DNA of 37,616 bases from assembly GCF_900091955.1 (NCBI RefSeq), contig NZ_FMDF01000104.1, positions 1 through 37,616 on the forward strand. The letters are read 5' to 3'. The stretch comes from Streptomyces sp. Ncost-T10-10d. GTDB taxonomy: Bacteria > Actinomycetota > Actinomycetes > Streptomycetales > Streptomycetaceae. Below are positions 29,239 through 36,735 of this stretch, in pieces; position 1 is the first letter of the stretch; each line of letters starts with the position of its first letter. The translations under genes and the position numbers were made by a program. Below the pieces are notes generated by a model, which was given only the letters and a program-made list of their open reading frames with translations, did no database searches and was not told where the DNA came from.

Positions 29239-30426
29239 ATGCACACTCCGGTTTCCGATTTCCCTCCCCCGTCCCGTCGGATCGCCGAGCTCGCGGGCCA
29301 GTGCCTGGACAACATCGACGGTCTGATCGGCCAGTGGATGGAGATGATCAATCCGGTCCGCAGCGCCTATGCGGAGCGGGTGCCGGACGCCGATTTCCGC
29401 AGCTCCGCCTGGCAGGCGTTCGAGCTGCTGCTGCGTACGGTGGCGCAGCTTCCGGTGCCCGTGCACATCGCCGGGGTGTCGCAGCGCGTGGGTGAGCAGC
29501 GGGCCCGCCAAGGTGTCCCGCTGGACTCGCTGCTGGAAGCGGCCCGGCTGGACTTCCGGGTGGTGTGGGCGGCGCTGGTCCAGCGGGCGGACGAGGAGGA
29601 CATGGCGGAGCTGGTGACGTCCGCGTACCACGTGTGGGAGGCCGTCGAGTCCCATGTCACGGGCATCATGACGGCGTATCAGCGCACGGTTCTGGAGATG
29701 GGCCGGCGCCAGGAGGACGAGCGGCGGATGTGGTTCTCCCGGCTGCTGGAGAGCGAGGGCCACAACCCGACGGTGGTACGGAACGCGGCGCTGGCCCTGG
29801 GCTTCGACGGCGCGGGCACGTTCCTGTGCGCGGCGGCTCCGGCGGCGGAGGGTTCGGGGCTGCACCGGGCAGCGACGGCGCTGCGCGCGGCGGGTGCTCC
29901 GGTGCAGTACCAGGCGGTCGGCGGGGACGCGGTGCTGGTGGTGGAGCTGGGCCGACGCACCACGTGGCAGTCGGTGCTGGTCCGGCTCGCCTCCACCCCG
30001 TGCGGTGTCTCGCCGCAGGTGAACGGGCTCGCGGCGGTGCCCAGGGCGGCTGTGCTGGCCATCGCGACGGCGCAGATGCTGCCGCCGGACGCCCGTTCAC
30101 CGAGGCTGCTGGAGGACAGCTGGCTGGATGTGCTGGTGCGGCGGGCCGGGGACTTCGGCACGGATCTGGCCGCCGATGTGCTGGGCGGTCTCGATGGCCC
30201 CGGAGTATCGGCAACGGAGGCCGCACGTCTGCTGGAGACCGTCACCGAGCACCTGCGCGGCAGCGGCTCCATCGCGGACACCGCGACCGCGCTGTACTGC
30301 CACCGCAACACGGTCCAGCACCGCTTCGCCCGCTTCCACGAGCTGACCGGCCGCGACGTCCGGCGCCCCGACGACGCGGCACTGGTCGCGGTGGCCCTGC
30401 GGGCCAGGACCGCGGCCGCGGATTAG
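29239..30426 (+). CDS. PucR/CdaR-type transcriptional regulator
   Basis: Regulator of 395 residues with the PucR layout: N-terminal helical sensor region (about 10-160, RIAELAGQCLDNIDGLIGQW), a GGDEF-like central region (about 165-300) and a C-terminal HTH_30 domain (about 330-390, GSIADTATALYCHRNTVQHR). PucR proteins control purine/ureide catabolism in Bacillus; the position next to a urease-like operon supports nitrogen control, by inference. ATG at 29239 begins the conserved part; the longer open frame upstream is antisense to ureAB. It ends convergently with the methyltransferase, their stop codons overlapping. Confidence 0.9.
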   Translation: MHTPVSDFPPPSRRIAELAGQCLDNIDGLIGQWMEMINPVRSAYAERVPDADFRSSAWQAFELLLRTVAQLPVPVHIAGVSQRVGEQRARQGVPLDSLLEAARLDFRVVWAALVQRADEEDMAELVTSAYHVWEAVESHVTGIMTAYQRTVLEMGRRQEDERRMWFSRLLESEGHNPTVVRNAALALGFDGAGTFLCAAAPAAEGSGLHRAATALRAAGAPVQYQAVGGDAVLVVELGRRTTWQSVLVRLASTPCGVSPQVNGLAAVPRAAVLAIATAQMLPPDARSPRLLEDSWLDVLVRRAGDFGTDLAADVLGGLDGPGVSATEAARLLETVTEHLRGSGSIADTATALYCHRNTVQHRFARFHELTGRDVRRPDDAALVAVALRARTAAAD

Positions 30427-31256
30427 CGGCGCGGGCGCTGGGCCCGTGCGGAGGCGTACAGGCAGACGGCCGCCGCCGTCGCCAGATTGAGGCTCTCCGC
30501 CTTGCCGTGGATCGGCACCCTCACGACGGCGTCGGCCAGCGCCCGGGTCTCCTCCGGCAGGCCCCAGGCCTCGTTGCCGAAGACCCAGGCGGTCGGCCCG
30601 CCCATGGTCCCCGCGTCCAGCTCGTCGTCGAGGTCGTCGTCGCCCGCTCCGTCGGCGGCGAGAATCCTTACGCCCGCGTCCCTCAGCCCCTGCACGGCCT
30701 GCTCCACCGGAACACCGACGGCGACCGGCAGGTGGAAGAGCGAGCCGACCGAGGCCCTGACGGACTTGGGGTTGTAGAGGTCCACCGATGCATCGGTGAG
30801 CACGACGGCGTCGGCACCCGCGGCGTCGGCGCAGCGCAGCACCGTACCGGCGTTGCCCGGGTCGCGCACGTGGGCGAGGACGGCGACCAGCTTCGGCTTC
30901 GCGGCGAGGATCGCGTCGAACGGCGAGTCGAGGAAGCGGCAGACACCGATGAGACCCTGCGGGGTGACGGTCTGCGACACATCGGCGAGCACATCGCTGT
31001 CCGCGAGGTGCACCCGGGCACCGGCGGCGTGGGCGGCGTCGACGATGTCGGCGTACCGCTCGGCCGCCTCGACGGTGGCGAACAGCTCGATCAGCGTCGC
31101 CTCGCCGTCGCTGCCGCGGTGCCCGGCGGCCTCGCGCACGGCCTGCGGCCCCTCGGCGATGAACCTGCGCTCCTTGCCGCGGAAGTTGCGCTTGGCCAGC
31201 CGGCGGGCGGCGGTGACGCGCGGCGATCGCGGGGAGATCAGTTCGGGGGTGCCCAT
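30423..31256 (-). CDS. SpoU/TrmH-family RNA 2'-O-methyltransferase
   Basis: SPOUT-class methyltransferase of 277 residues modifying ribose 2'-OH of rRNA or tRNA with SAM. N-terminal substrate-binding domain (1-105, RRLAKRNFRGKERRFIAEGP), then the knotted domain with motif 1 (HVRDPGNAGTVLRCADAAGA), motif 2 (FGNEAWGLPEE) and motif 3 (VRVPIHGKAESLNLATAAAV). The target is not deducible. ATG at 31256. It lies downstream of rplT but behind a hairpin. Its TAA overlaps the TAG of the convergent PucR-type gene. Confidence 0.95.
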   Translation of the reverse strand: MGTPELISPRSPRVTAARRLAKRNFRGKERRFIAEGPQAVREAAGHRGSDGEATLIELFATVEAAERYADIVDAAHAAGARVHLADSDVLADVSQTVTPQGLIGVCRFLDSPFDAILAAKPKLVAVLAHVRDPGNAGTVLRCADAAGADAVVLTDASVDLYNPKSVRASVGSLFHLPVAVGVPVEQAVQGLRDAGVRILAADGAGDDDLDDELDAGTMGGPTAWVFGNEAWGLPEETRALADAVVRVPIHGKAESLNLATAAAVCLYASARAQRPRR

Positions 31257-31319
31257 GGTCGGCGGCGAGCCTCTCTGCGTACGGAGGTGACGGACGTACG
31301 GAACATGTCGTGCAACGCA

Positions 31320-31354
31320 CCGGACCCGCAGACGACGAGCGCCTGCGGGTCCGG
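31320..31354 (-). terminator. Hairpin after rplT
   Basis: A 12-bp perfect stem (31320-31331 / 31343-31354) with an 11-nt loop, 27 nt downstream of the rplT stop. No U-tract; likely end of the infC-rpmI-rplT mRNA, with some read-through into the methyltransferase possible. Confidence 0.7.
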
Positions 31355-31381
31355 CTCAGAAGACAGGAAGTGCGACCTGGA

Positions 31382-31765
31382 TCAGGCGGCCTTCGGGGCG
31401 TTGACGTCGCTCGGGAGGGCCTTCTGGGCAACCTCGACGAGGGCGGCGAACGCGTTGGCGTCGTTGACCGCGAGCTCGGCCAGGATCTTGCGGTCCACCT
31501 CGATGTTGGCGGCCTTCAGACCCTGGATGAGGCGGTTGTACGTCATGCCGTTCTGGCGGGCAGCGGCGTTGATGCGCTGGATCCACAGCTGACGGAAGTC
31601 GCCCTTGCGCTTCTTGCGGTCGTTGTAGTTGTAGACGAGGGAGTGGGTGACCTGCTCCTTCGCCTTGCGGTACAGGCGGGAGCGCTGGCCCCGGTAACCG
31701 CTGGCCTGCTCGAGGATTGCCCGGCGCTTCTTGTGAGCGTTTACTGCCCGCTTGACGCGTGCCAC
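31382..31765 (-). CDS. rplT: 50S ribosomal protein L20
   Basis: L20, 127 residues, an early-assembly 23S rRNA-binding protein. Highly conserved [31 protein letters not shown] and [17 protein letters not shown] ([15 protein letters not shown]) segments. GTG start at 31765 preceded by AAGGAG at 7 nt. Third gene of the leftward infC-rpmI-rplT operon. Confidence 0.99.
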   Translation of the reverse strand: MARVKRAVNAHKKRRAILEQASGYRGQRSRLYRKAKEQVTHSLVYNYNDRKKRKGDFRQLWIQRINAAARQNGMTYNRLIQGLKAANIEVDRKILAELAVNDANAFAALVEVAQKALPSDVNAPKAA

Positions 31766-31874
31766 TTTTTAACTCCTTGTAGCGGGGCCGTGGTTGGACT
31801 CACACGGCCCGGAAACGAATTGGTCCCGGTCTGAGTCGAGGTCGCCGCCCACGGATTCACCGAGGGCTGCGGAC

Positions 31875-32069
31875 TCACTTGCCGAGAAGCTTCTTGACCT
31901 TCTTGGCATCGCCCGGGGCCAGCTCGACCGTGCCGGTCAGCGAGCGGGTCTTCTTGGACGACTTGTGCTCAAGAAGGTGGCGCTTGCCGGCGCGCTCACG
32001 GAGCACCTTGCCGGAGCCGGTGATCTTGAAACGCTTGCTGGCACCGCTGTGCGTCTTGTTCTTCGGCAT
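31875..32069 (-). CDS. rpmI: 50S ribosomal protein L35
   Basis: L35, 64 residues, starting [20 protein letters not shown] and ending [12 protein letters not shown] at 32069 follows GAGGAGAG. It lies 121 bases after infC, with a hairpin between, and 109 bases before rplT. Confidence 0.99.
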   Translation of the reverse strand: MPKNKTHSGASKRFKITGSGKVLRERAGKRHLLEHKSSKKTRSLTGTVELAPGDAKKVKKLLGK

Positions 32070-32161
32070 CGCGCCGTTCTCTCCTCGTCAGTGGCGCCCC
32101 TCGCGGTGCGGGCACCGGACAGCAGGGGCGTCAGATCTTGGTGGGAATTCCGGGGAGACCC

Positions 32162-32184
32162 GGGGCCGCCTGGATGGCGGCCCC
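32162..32184 (-). terminator. Hairpin between infC and rpmI
   Basis: GGGGCCGCC/GGCGGCCCC stem (32162-32170 / 32176-32184) with a 5-nt loop, 6 nt after the infC stop. Within an operon that must be transcribed through, so probably a partial terminator or an mRNA-stabilising/processing element that alters the infC to ribosomal-protein ratio. Confidence 0.6.
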
Positions 32185-32190
32185 CTGAGG

Positions 32191-32844
32191 TCATGCCTCG
32201 GAAGGTGTCTCGGCCGGAGCCTCGGGCTGCGCTTCGGCAGCCTCGCCCGCAGGTTCGGCGTCGGGGGTCGCACCCTGACGCCCCGCCTTGCGGGCGGCCT
32301 GGGCCTCGCGGGCCTCGGCCATGGCTTCGGTCTTCTTCTTGTGCGGGCCCAGAACCATGATCATGTTCCGGCCGTCCTGCTTCGGGTTGGACTCGATGAA
32401 GCCGAGTTCCTCCACGTCCGAAGCGAGACGCTGGAGCAGTCGGAAGCCCAGCTCAGGACGGGACTGCTCACGACCACGGAACATGATCGTGATCTTGACC
32501 TTGTCGCCCTGCTTGAGGAACCGGACGACATGACCCTTCTTGGTGTCATAGTCGTGCGGGTCGATCTTCGGCCGGAGCTTCATCTCCTTGATGACCGTGT
32601 GCGCCTGGTTCTTGCGCGCCTCACGGGCCTTCATGGCCGACTCGTACTTGAACTTCCCGTAGTCCATGAGCTTGCACACGGGCGGACGGGCGGTCGCCGC
32701 CACCTCGACCAGGTCGAGGTCGTACTCCTGTGCGAGTTCCAGGGCCTTGGCAAGCGGAACAATCCCGACCTGCTCGCCGCTGGGACCGACAAGTCGCACC
32801 TCGGGAACGCGAATCCGGTCGTTGATGCGGGGCTCGGCGCTGAT
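32191..32844 (-). CDS. infC: Translation initiation factor IF-3, starting at AUC
   Basis: IF-3 (217 residues) binds the 30S subunit and rejects non-canonical start codons. N-domain [15 protein letters not shown]...[25 protein letters not shown], linker, and C-domain [20 protein letters not shown] and [12 protein letters not shown]; an Ala/Glu/Pro-rich tail (about 180-217) follows, typical of actinobacteria. I place the start at ATC 32844 (ISAEPRIND): a perfect GAGGAGG lies 4 nt before it, and no ATG, GTG or TTG is in frame nearby; the next in-frame ATG is 66 codons upstream inside the leader. AUU/AUC/AUA starts are well known for infC and let IF-3 repress its own synthesis. Confidence 0.95.
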   Translation of the reverse strand: MSAEPRINDRIRVPEVRLVGPSGEQVGIVPLAKALELAQEYDLDLVEVAATARPPVCKLMDYGKFKYESAMKAREARKNQAHTVIKEMKLRPKIDPHDYDTKKGHVVRFLKQGDKVKITIMFRGREQSRPELGFRLLQRLASDVEELGFIESNPKQDGRNMIMVLGPHKKKTEAMAEAREAQAARKAGRQGATPDAEPAGEAAEAQPEAPAETPSEA

Positions 32845-32928
32845 GGATCCTCCTCGGTAGCACCACGCGGCCGCCTGGCGGACAGCCACGTAACGTCTGT
32901 TTCGTGAGACCAACCGCACCAGCGCATC

Positions 32929-32959
32929 AAAAATGCCCCGGACGGGACACAGGCGGGGC
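32929..32959 (-). promoter_or_regulatory. Attenuator-type terminator in the infC leader
   Basis: On the - strand: GCCCCG, 13-nt loop, CGGGGC, A, then UUUUU (stem 32954-32959 / 32935-32940; U-tract 32933-32929). It is the only classic U-tract terminator in this part of the window and lies 85 nt before the infC start codon, inside its own leader. Confidence 0.65.
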
Positions 32960-32980
32960 TCCTGGAAAACCGGAACACCG

Positions 32981-33145
32981 CCGCGGTCAACCGCGGGGCG
33001 TATCGGGCGGCTCCATCGTCCGTACGGAACGATGGGCGCCACCTGACCGGTGACCTGCCATCCCGGAGGATGGTCAGGTGGGAGATCGGAGCCTCCACTT
33101 GTGGGCCGAGCACATAGGTGCCCAGCCGGTCGTTACACAAGGTTA
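32981..33145 (-). promoter_or_regulatory. infC leader: promoter and alternative hairpins
   Basis: A -10 candidate TAACCT (33145-33140) would give a leader of about 290 nt. Two mutually exclusive stems share 33072-33079: CCACCTGACC (33039-33048) with GGTCAGGTGG (33072-33081), or ACCTGCCATC (33053-33062) with 33069-33079 (one bulge). Further stems: 33013-33022/33025-33035 and CCGCGGT/ACCGCGG (32981-32987/32990-32996). This arrangement upstream of the attenuator suggests a ribosomal-protein-type (L20 or IF-3) leader switch. Confidence 0.5.
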
Positions 33146-33231
33146 GCAGCTCCCCCGGGCGCACGCGAACCAGCTCTCACCCACCGCTCCCGCAGACGGG
33201 GCGGCACCGGAGTGGGCCTATCGTATGGCGC

Positions 33232-33594
33232 ATGAGTGACGCGACCCCCACCACCGATTCCCCCGGCTTCGACGACATGGCCCGCGACATCGCGGAGGTG
33301 CCCGCGGTCGAGGTGATCGTGACGGTCGCGGTCAATCTGATGAGCGCCGCCGCCGTGAAGCTCGGGCTGACCGAGGACGGCGACGAGCACAAGGACCTCG
33401 ACGAGGCCCGCAAGCTGGTGCATGCGCTGGCCGGCCTGCTGGACGCCAGCACCACCGAGATCAGCTCCTTCCACGCGGCTCCGCTGCGTGACGGCCTGAA
33501 GTCCCTGCAGCTGGCGTTCCGTGAGGCATCGCTCGTACCGGACGAGCCCGGCCAGGGTCCCGGCGAGAAGTACACCGGCCCCGTCTTCGGCTGA
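33232..33594 (+). CDS. DUF1844 family protein
   Basis: Small cytoplasmic protein of 120 residues with the DUF1844 core (about 15-85): PAVEVIVTVAVNLMSAAAVKLGL, LDEARKLVHALAGLLD. Function unknown; its position beside infC is recalled as common in streptomycetes. ATG at 33232 is 7 nt after TATCGT (33219-33224), a likely -10, so the mRNA is probably leaderless. The leader of infC is divergent. Ends in a very long hairpin. Confidence 0.92.
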   Translation: MSDATPTTDSPGFDDMARDIAEVPAVEVIVTVAVNLMSAAAVKLGLTEDGDEHKDLDEARKLVHALAGLLDASTTEISSFHAAPLRDGLKSLQLAFREASLVPDEPGQGPGEKYTGPVFG

Positions 33595-33616
33595 GCCCGC
33601 CCGCCTTCTCTTTCTC

Positions 33617-33637
33617 ACGACTTACGACTTACGACTT
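33617..33637 (+). repeat. Three tandem ACGACTT heptamers
   Basis: Perfect triple repeat of 7 bp between the DUF1844 stop and its terminator; locally AT-richer than neighbours. Probably slippage. Confidence 0.85.
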
Positions 33638-33639
33638 CT

Positions 33640-33686
33640 GACGACGTGAGCCCCCTGCCCGGGCCGGGCAGGGGGCTCACGTCGTC
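33640..33686. terminator. 23-bp perfect inverted repeat, bidirectional terminator
   Basis: Arms 33640-33662 and 33664-33686 around one base, between the convergent DUF1844 and SseB-like genes. It should end both transcripts. Confidence 0.85.
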
Positions 33687-33733
33687 GCGCCGAAGTCGCC
33701 GTCCGTACTTCGAGCCGGCGGCCGGCTCGGGGG

Positions 33734-34462
33734 TCAGCGCGTGAACAGGGCCTCACCGGGCGTGGTCGCATCGGCCGGGAGCAGCGCCAGGTCCAGGCCG
33801 CGCACGAGGCGGGCGCGCAGGACTTCGTCGGCCGCCAGCAGTTCCGCGACCCGGCGGGCCGCGTCGGCGGGGTCCGCACCGGGTGCGAGGACGAGGGCCA
33901 GGGTGCCGTCGGCCCGGCCGGGGCCGAGGTGGGCGCGGAGCACCGCGGGCTCGGCGGCGACCGCGTCCCGTACCGCCGAGGTGACCGCGGGGTCGTCCAG
34001 CGGATCGGCGCTGGTACGGCCCTCGGCGAGGGCGAGCAGTGCGGAGCCGGTCAGCTCGAATGCGACCGGGCCGGCGAGATCGAGGACGACCGTGTCCGCC
34101 TTCTCGTGCGCGGCGGCCTGAAGCGCCTGATGCAGGGGGACGGCGACGGGGCGGGCCTGCGGGTCCCAGCGGGCCAGCGAGGCGGTCGAGGTGAAGGCGG
34201 GCAGGGCACGACGGTCCCCCGCCTGAAGGGTGGGGACGGCCATGTCACTGGTCTTCTCGCGACGCAGTCCCTTCTCGTCCTCCTCCACCTCCCCCAGGAC
34301 GGCGACGACAGGGACCAGGAGCCGGGCACCCTTGAGAGCTTCGAGTACCGGGCCGATGGCCTTCCGGTCCTCGGACCAGGCGGCGAGTGCCGCGGTCAGG
34401 GCCGGGGAGGCCGTGCCGTCGTCGTCGGAGTAACCAGGGTCCGGAATGTTCTTCAGCGCCAC
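33734..34462 (-). CDS. SseB-family protein
   Basis: Cytoplasmic protein of 242 residues with an SseB N-terminal-type domain (about 15-130; ALKNIPDPGYSDDDG, ARLLVPVVAVLGE, LPAFTSTASLARWDPQARPV) and an SseB C-terminal-like region rich in Ala/Leu. The related enterobacterial SseB raises serine-sensitivity; the actinobacterial role is unknown. GTG at 34462 is chosen because TACGCT lies 6 nt upstream as a -10, suggesting a leaderless mRNA; an in-frame ATG 10 codons upstream would sit in the promoter. Divergent from the serine hydrolase across a triple repeat. Confidence 0.85.
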   Translation of the reverse strand: MALKNIPDPGYSDDDGTASPALTAALAAWSEDRKAIGPVLEALKGARLLVPVVAVLGEVEEDEKGLRREKTSDMAVPTLQAGDRRALPAFTSTASLARWDPQARPVAVPLHQALQAAAHEKADTVVLDLAGPVAFELTGSALLALAEGRTSADPLDDPAVTSAVRDAVAAEPAVLRAHLGPGRADGTLALVLAPGADPADAARRVAELLAADEVLRARLVRGLDLALLPADATTPGEALFTR

Positions 34463-34480
34463 AGGGCGAGCGTAGTGCCT

Positions 34481-34549
34481 GGGGTTTCCCACCCCGGCAA
34501 CTGGGGGTTTCTCACCCCGGCAACCGGGGGTTTCTTACCCTGGCGACAG
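34481..34549. repeat. Three 23-bp iterons in a divergent promoter region
   Basis: Direct repeats starting at 34481, 34504 and 34527 (period 23 bp). Each contains a GGGGT-N5-ACCCC dyad followed by a GGCAAC-like tail; copies 1 and 2 are nearly identical, copy 3 has drifted (ACCCT, GGCGAC). They lie between the SseB-like and serine-hydrolase starts. Confidence 0.85.
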
Positions 34550-34594
34550 GTCGGACCCAGCCTGTGCCCAGGTGCCGTTCCTAGCGTCCGGGGC

Positions 34595-35506
34595 ATGTCC
34601 CGAAACAGATTCCGCGGCTCCGCCCTGTTCGCATCCGTGACGGCCGTGATCCTGCTGGCGGGTTCGGCCGCGGGTGGCATCTGTCTGGCCGGCCGGTCGT
34701 CGGATCACACTCCCCACGCCGCGGCTTCCGTATCGTCCGTACCGGCCGCCGGGAGCACTCCGGTCCCGGCAACGACGAGTGAGGAGCCGACGGTGGATCT
34801 CGACGCGGCGCTGGCCGCGGCGGTGGAGCCGCTGCTGACCGACGTGGGTGACGCGGAGGTGTCCGTCGCGGTGCTGGACACCGGGAGCGGGGCACGGGCG
34901 GTCTACGGGGACGGGGCTTACGACACCGCCAGCATCGTCAAGGTCGACATACTCGCGGCGCTGCTGCTCATGGCCCAGGACGAGAAGCGCGTGCTCACCG
35001 CCGGCGAGCACGGCCACGCGAGGGCCATGATCGAGCGGAGCGACAACGCCTCCGCCACCGCGCTGCTGCGGGCGATCGGCGGGGCGGAAGCACTCGACGC
35101 GGCCAATGAACGCCTGGGCCTGACCGGGACGACGGCGGCGCACGCATGGGGGCTGACCCAGACCACGGCGGCGGATCAACTGGCTTTGCTGAAAGCGGTG
35201 TTCGGTACGGAATCGGAGCTGAGCGAGGGTTCCCGCACTTATCTGCAGGGGCTGATGGGGCAGGTCGTGGCCGACCAGCAGTGGGGGGTGTCGGCGGCGG
35301 GCAGCGGCTGGGCCCTGAAGAACGGCTGGATGCCCCGGACGGCGACCGGGCTGTGGGACATCAACAGCATCGGGCGGGTGAGTGCGGACGGCCGCACCTA
35401 TCTGGTGGCGGTGCTCTCGGGCGGGCAGCGGACGAAGGAGTCGGGGATCGCGCTCGTGGAGTCGGTGGCGAAGGCGGCGGTGGGCGTGCTCGACGCCGCC
35501 GGGTGA
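34595..35506 (+). CDS. Beta-lactamase-fold serine hydrolase, membrane-anchored or secreted
   Basis: Class A beta-lactamase-like protein of 303 residues. An N-terminal hydrophobic segment (about 10-33) acts as a signal or anchor, followed by a Ser/Pro/Thr-rich linker (35-68). Active-site motifs: S113-x-x-K116 (TASIVKVD), SDN (149-151) and K242-N-G in place of KTG. No Glu166-type motif is obvious to me, so it may be a penicillin-recognising peptidase-like protein rather than a true beta-lactamase. ATG at 34595 lies 7 nt after TAGCGT (34582-34587), a likely -10. Iterons lie just upstream. Convergent with the mycosin gene. Confidence 0.88.
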   Translation: MSRNRFRGSALFASVTAVILLAGSAAGGICLAGRSSDHTPHAAASVSSVPAAGSTPVPATTSEEPTVDLDAALAAAVEPLLTDVGDAEVSVAVLDTGSGARAVYGDGAYDTASIVKVDILAALLLMAQDEKRVLTAGEHGHARAMIERSDNASATALLRAIGGAEALDAANERLGLTGTTAAHAWGLTQTTAADQLALLKAVFGTESELSEGSRTYLQGLMGQVVADQQWGVSAAGSGWALKNGWMPRTATGLWDINSIGRVSADGRTYLVAVLSGGQRTKESGIALVESVAKAAVGVLDAAG

Positions 35507-35535
35507 GCGCGGTCCGAGCGTTGCTGGAGCCGCGT

Positions 35536-36735
35536 TCAGCGCCGTGCGGTGGCCGTCCTGTCGCCCCTGCCGCGCCACAGCACCACGGCCAGTGCCAGCA
35601 GGAGCGCTCCGAGGCCGCCCGCGGCGGGGGCGAGCCAGCCTGCGGGGCTGCTGTCACGGTGCTCGGGGGTGGGGCCGGGGCCGAAGTACCGCTTCCGGTA
35701 TCCGGCCTCGGCGGAGTCGGCACGCAGGCCGGCGGGCCGGAGCCCGGCTCCGGCCTTGATCGCCGCGGCGGGGTCGACGATGCCGTACCCGCGGGCGTCG
35801 TCACGGCCGGACGCCGGGGCGCTGCGGGCCGTGTCCGTGAGCAGTTGCTTGATCTGGGCGGGCGTCAGTCCCGGATGTGCGGCGCGGACCAGGGCGACCG
35901 CGCCCGAGACGAACGCGGAGGCGGCGGAGGTGCCCCACTCCACGTAGTACTGACGGTCGGGGGCGGCGACGACTATGTCGACTCCGGGGGCACTGACGGT
36001 GGCGTACCAGCGGCGGGTGGAGAACGCGGCATGTGTGCCGTACCGGTCGACAGCGGCGACCGCGATCACGCCGGGGTACGCGGCGGGGTACGAGATGTGG
36101 TCGCCCTTCTCGCCTCCGTTGCCCGACGAGGCGACGACGACGGCCCCCTTCTTCAGCGCGTACTGGATGGCGGCGTCCTCGCCCGATTCGGGGTGCGCCG
36201 ACTCGCTGTCGTCGCCGAGCGAGAGGTTGATGACGTCGGCGCCGTGGTCGGCGGCCCAGCGGATGCCGTCGGCGAGGGCCGTGCCGCGGGACTCCCGGGC
36301 CTTGGCACGGGCCGGGTCGGAGGCTTCGAGGATCACCCGGACCGGGAGGATCTTCGCCTCGGGCGCGATGCCCAGCACTCCGTCGCCGCGTCCTGCACCA
36401 TGGCCGTGACCTGCGATGATCCCCGCCATCGCGGTGCCGTGGCGGGCCCAGGACCGATCACCGCGGCCGGCACCGAAGCCGATCATGTCCTTGCCGGGCA
36501 GCACCTGGCCCGCCAGGTCGGGGAGGCTGCCGTCGACCCCGGTGTCGACGACGGCAACGGTGACCCCCCTGCCCTTGGTGGTCCGCCAGGCCTGATCGGT
36601 GTGGAGCGCCTGAAGGCCCCACTGCTGGTCCCGGATGGCATCGGCCCGGGCCGGCGCCGCGGGCAGGAGCGCGAACGCGGTGGCGGCGCAGACCGCACCC
36701 AGGGCGCGGCGGTGGCGGCGGGTGCGGCGGCTCAT
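35536..36735 (-). CDS. Mycosin-like subtilase (S8 family), membrane-anchored
   Basis: Exported serine protease of 399 residues with the mycosin (MycP) layout of type VII secretion-associated proteases: signal peptide ending APARA-DA, catalytic D64 (VAVVDTGVD), H99 (RHGTAMAGIIAGH), oxyanion N206 (SSGNGG) and S270 (GTSAASAFVSGAVAL), then a Pro-rich stretch and a C-terminal membrane helix (WLAPAAGGLGALLLALAVVL) with basic tail. Active site faces outside. ATG at 36735 overlaps the preceding gene's TGA (ATGA), so it is coupled with that membrane protein. No ESX core genes are visible here. Confidence 0.94.
   Translation of the reverse strand: MSRRTRRHRRALGAVCAATAFALLPAAPARADAIRDQQWGLQALHTDQAWRTTKGRGVTVAVVDTGVDGSLPDLAGQVLPGKDMIGFGAGRGDRSWARHGTAMAGIIAGHGHGAGRGDGVLGIAPEAKILPVRVILEASDPARAKARESRGTALADGIRWAADHGADVINLSLGDDSESAHPESGEDAAIQYALKKGAVVVASSGNGGEKGDHISYPAAYPGVIAVAAVDRYGTHAAFSTRRWYATVSAPGVDIVVAAPDRQYYVEWGTSAASAFVSGAVALVRAAHPGLTPAQIKQLLTDTARSAPASGRDDARGYGIVDPAAAIKAGAGLRPAGLRADSAEAGYRKRYFGPGPTPEHRDSSPAGWLAPAAGGLGALLLALAVVLWRGRGDRTATARR

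Noticed and set aside
32845..33042. N-terminal extension of IF-3 by 66 residues
   Set aside because: The extension is Arg-rich, overlaps predicted leader hairpins, and a perfect ribosome site lies right before the ATC.
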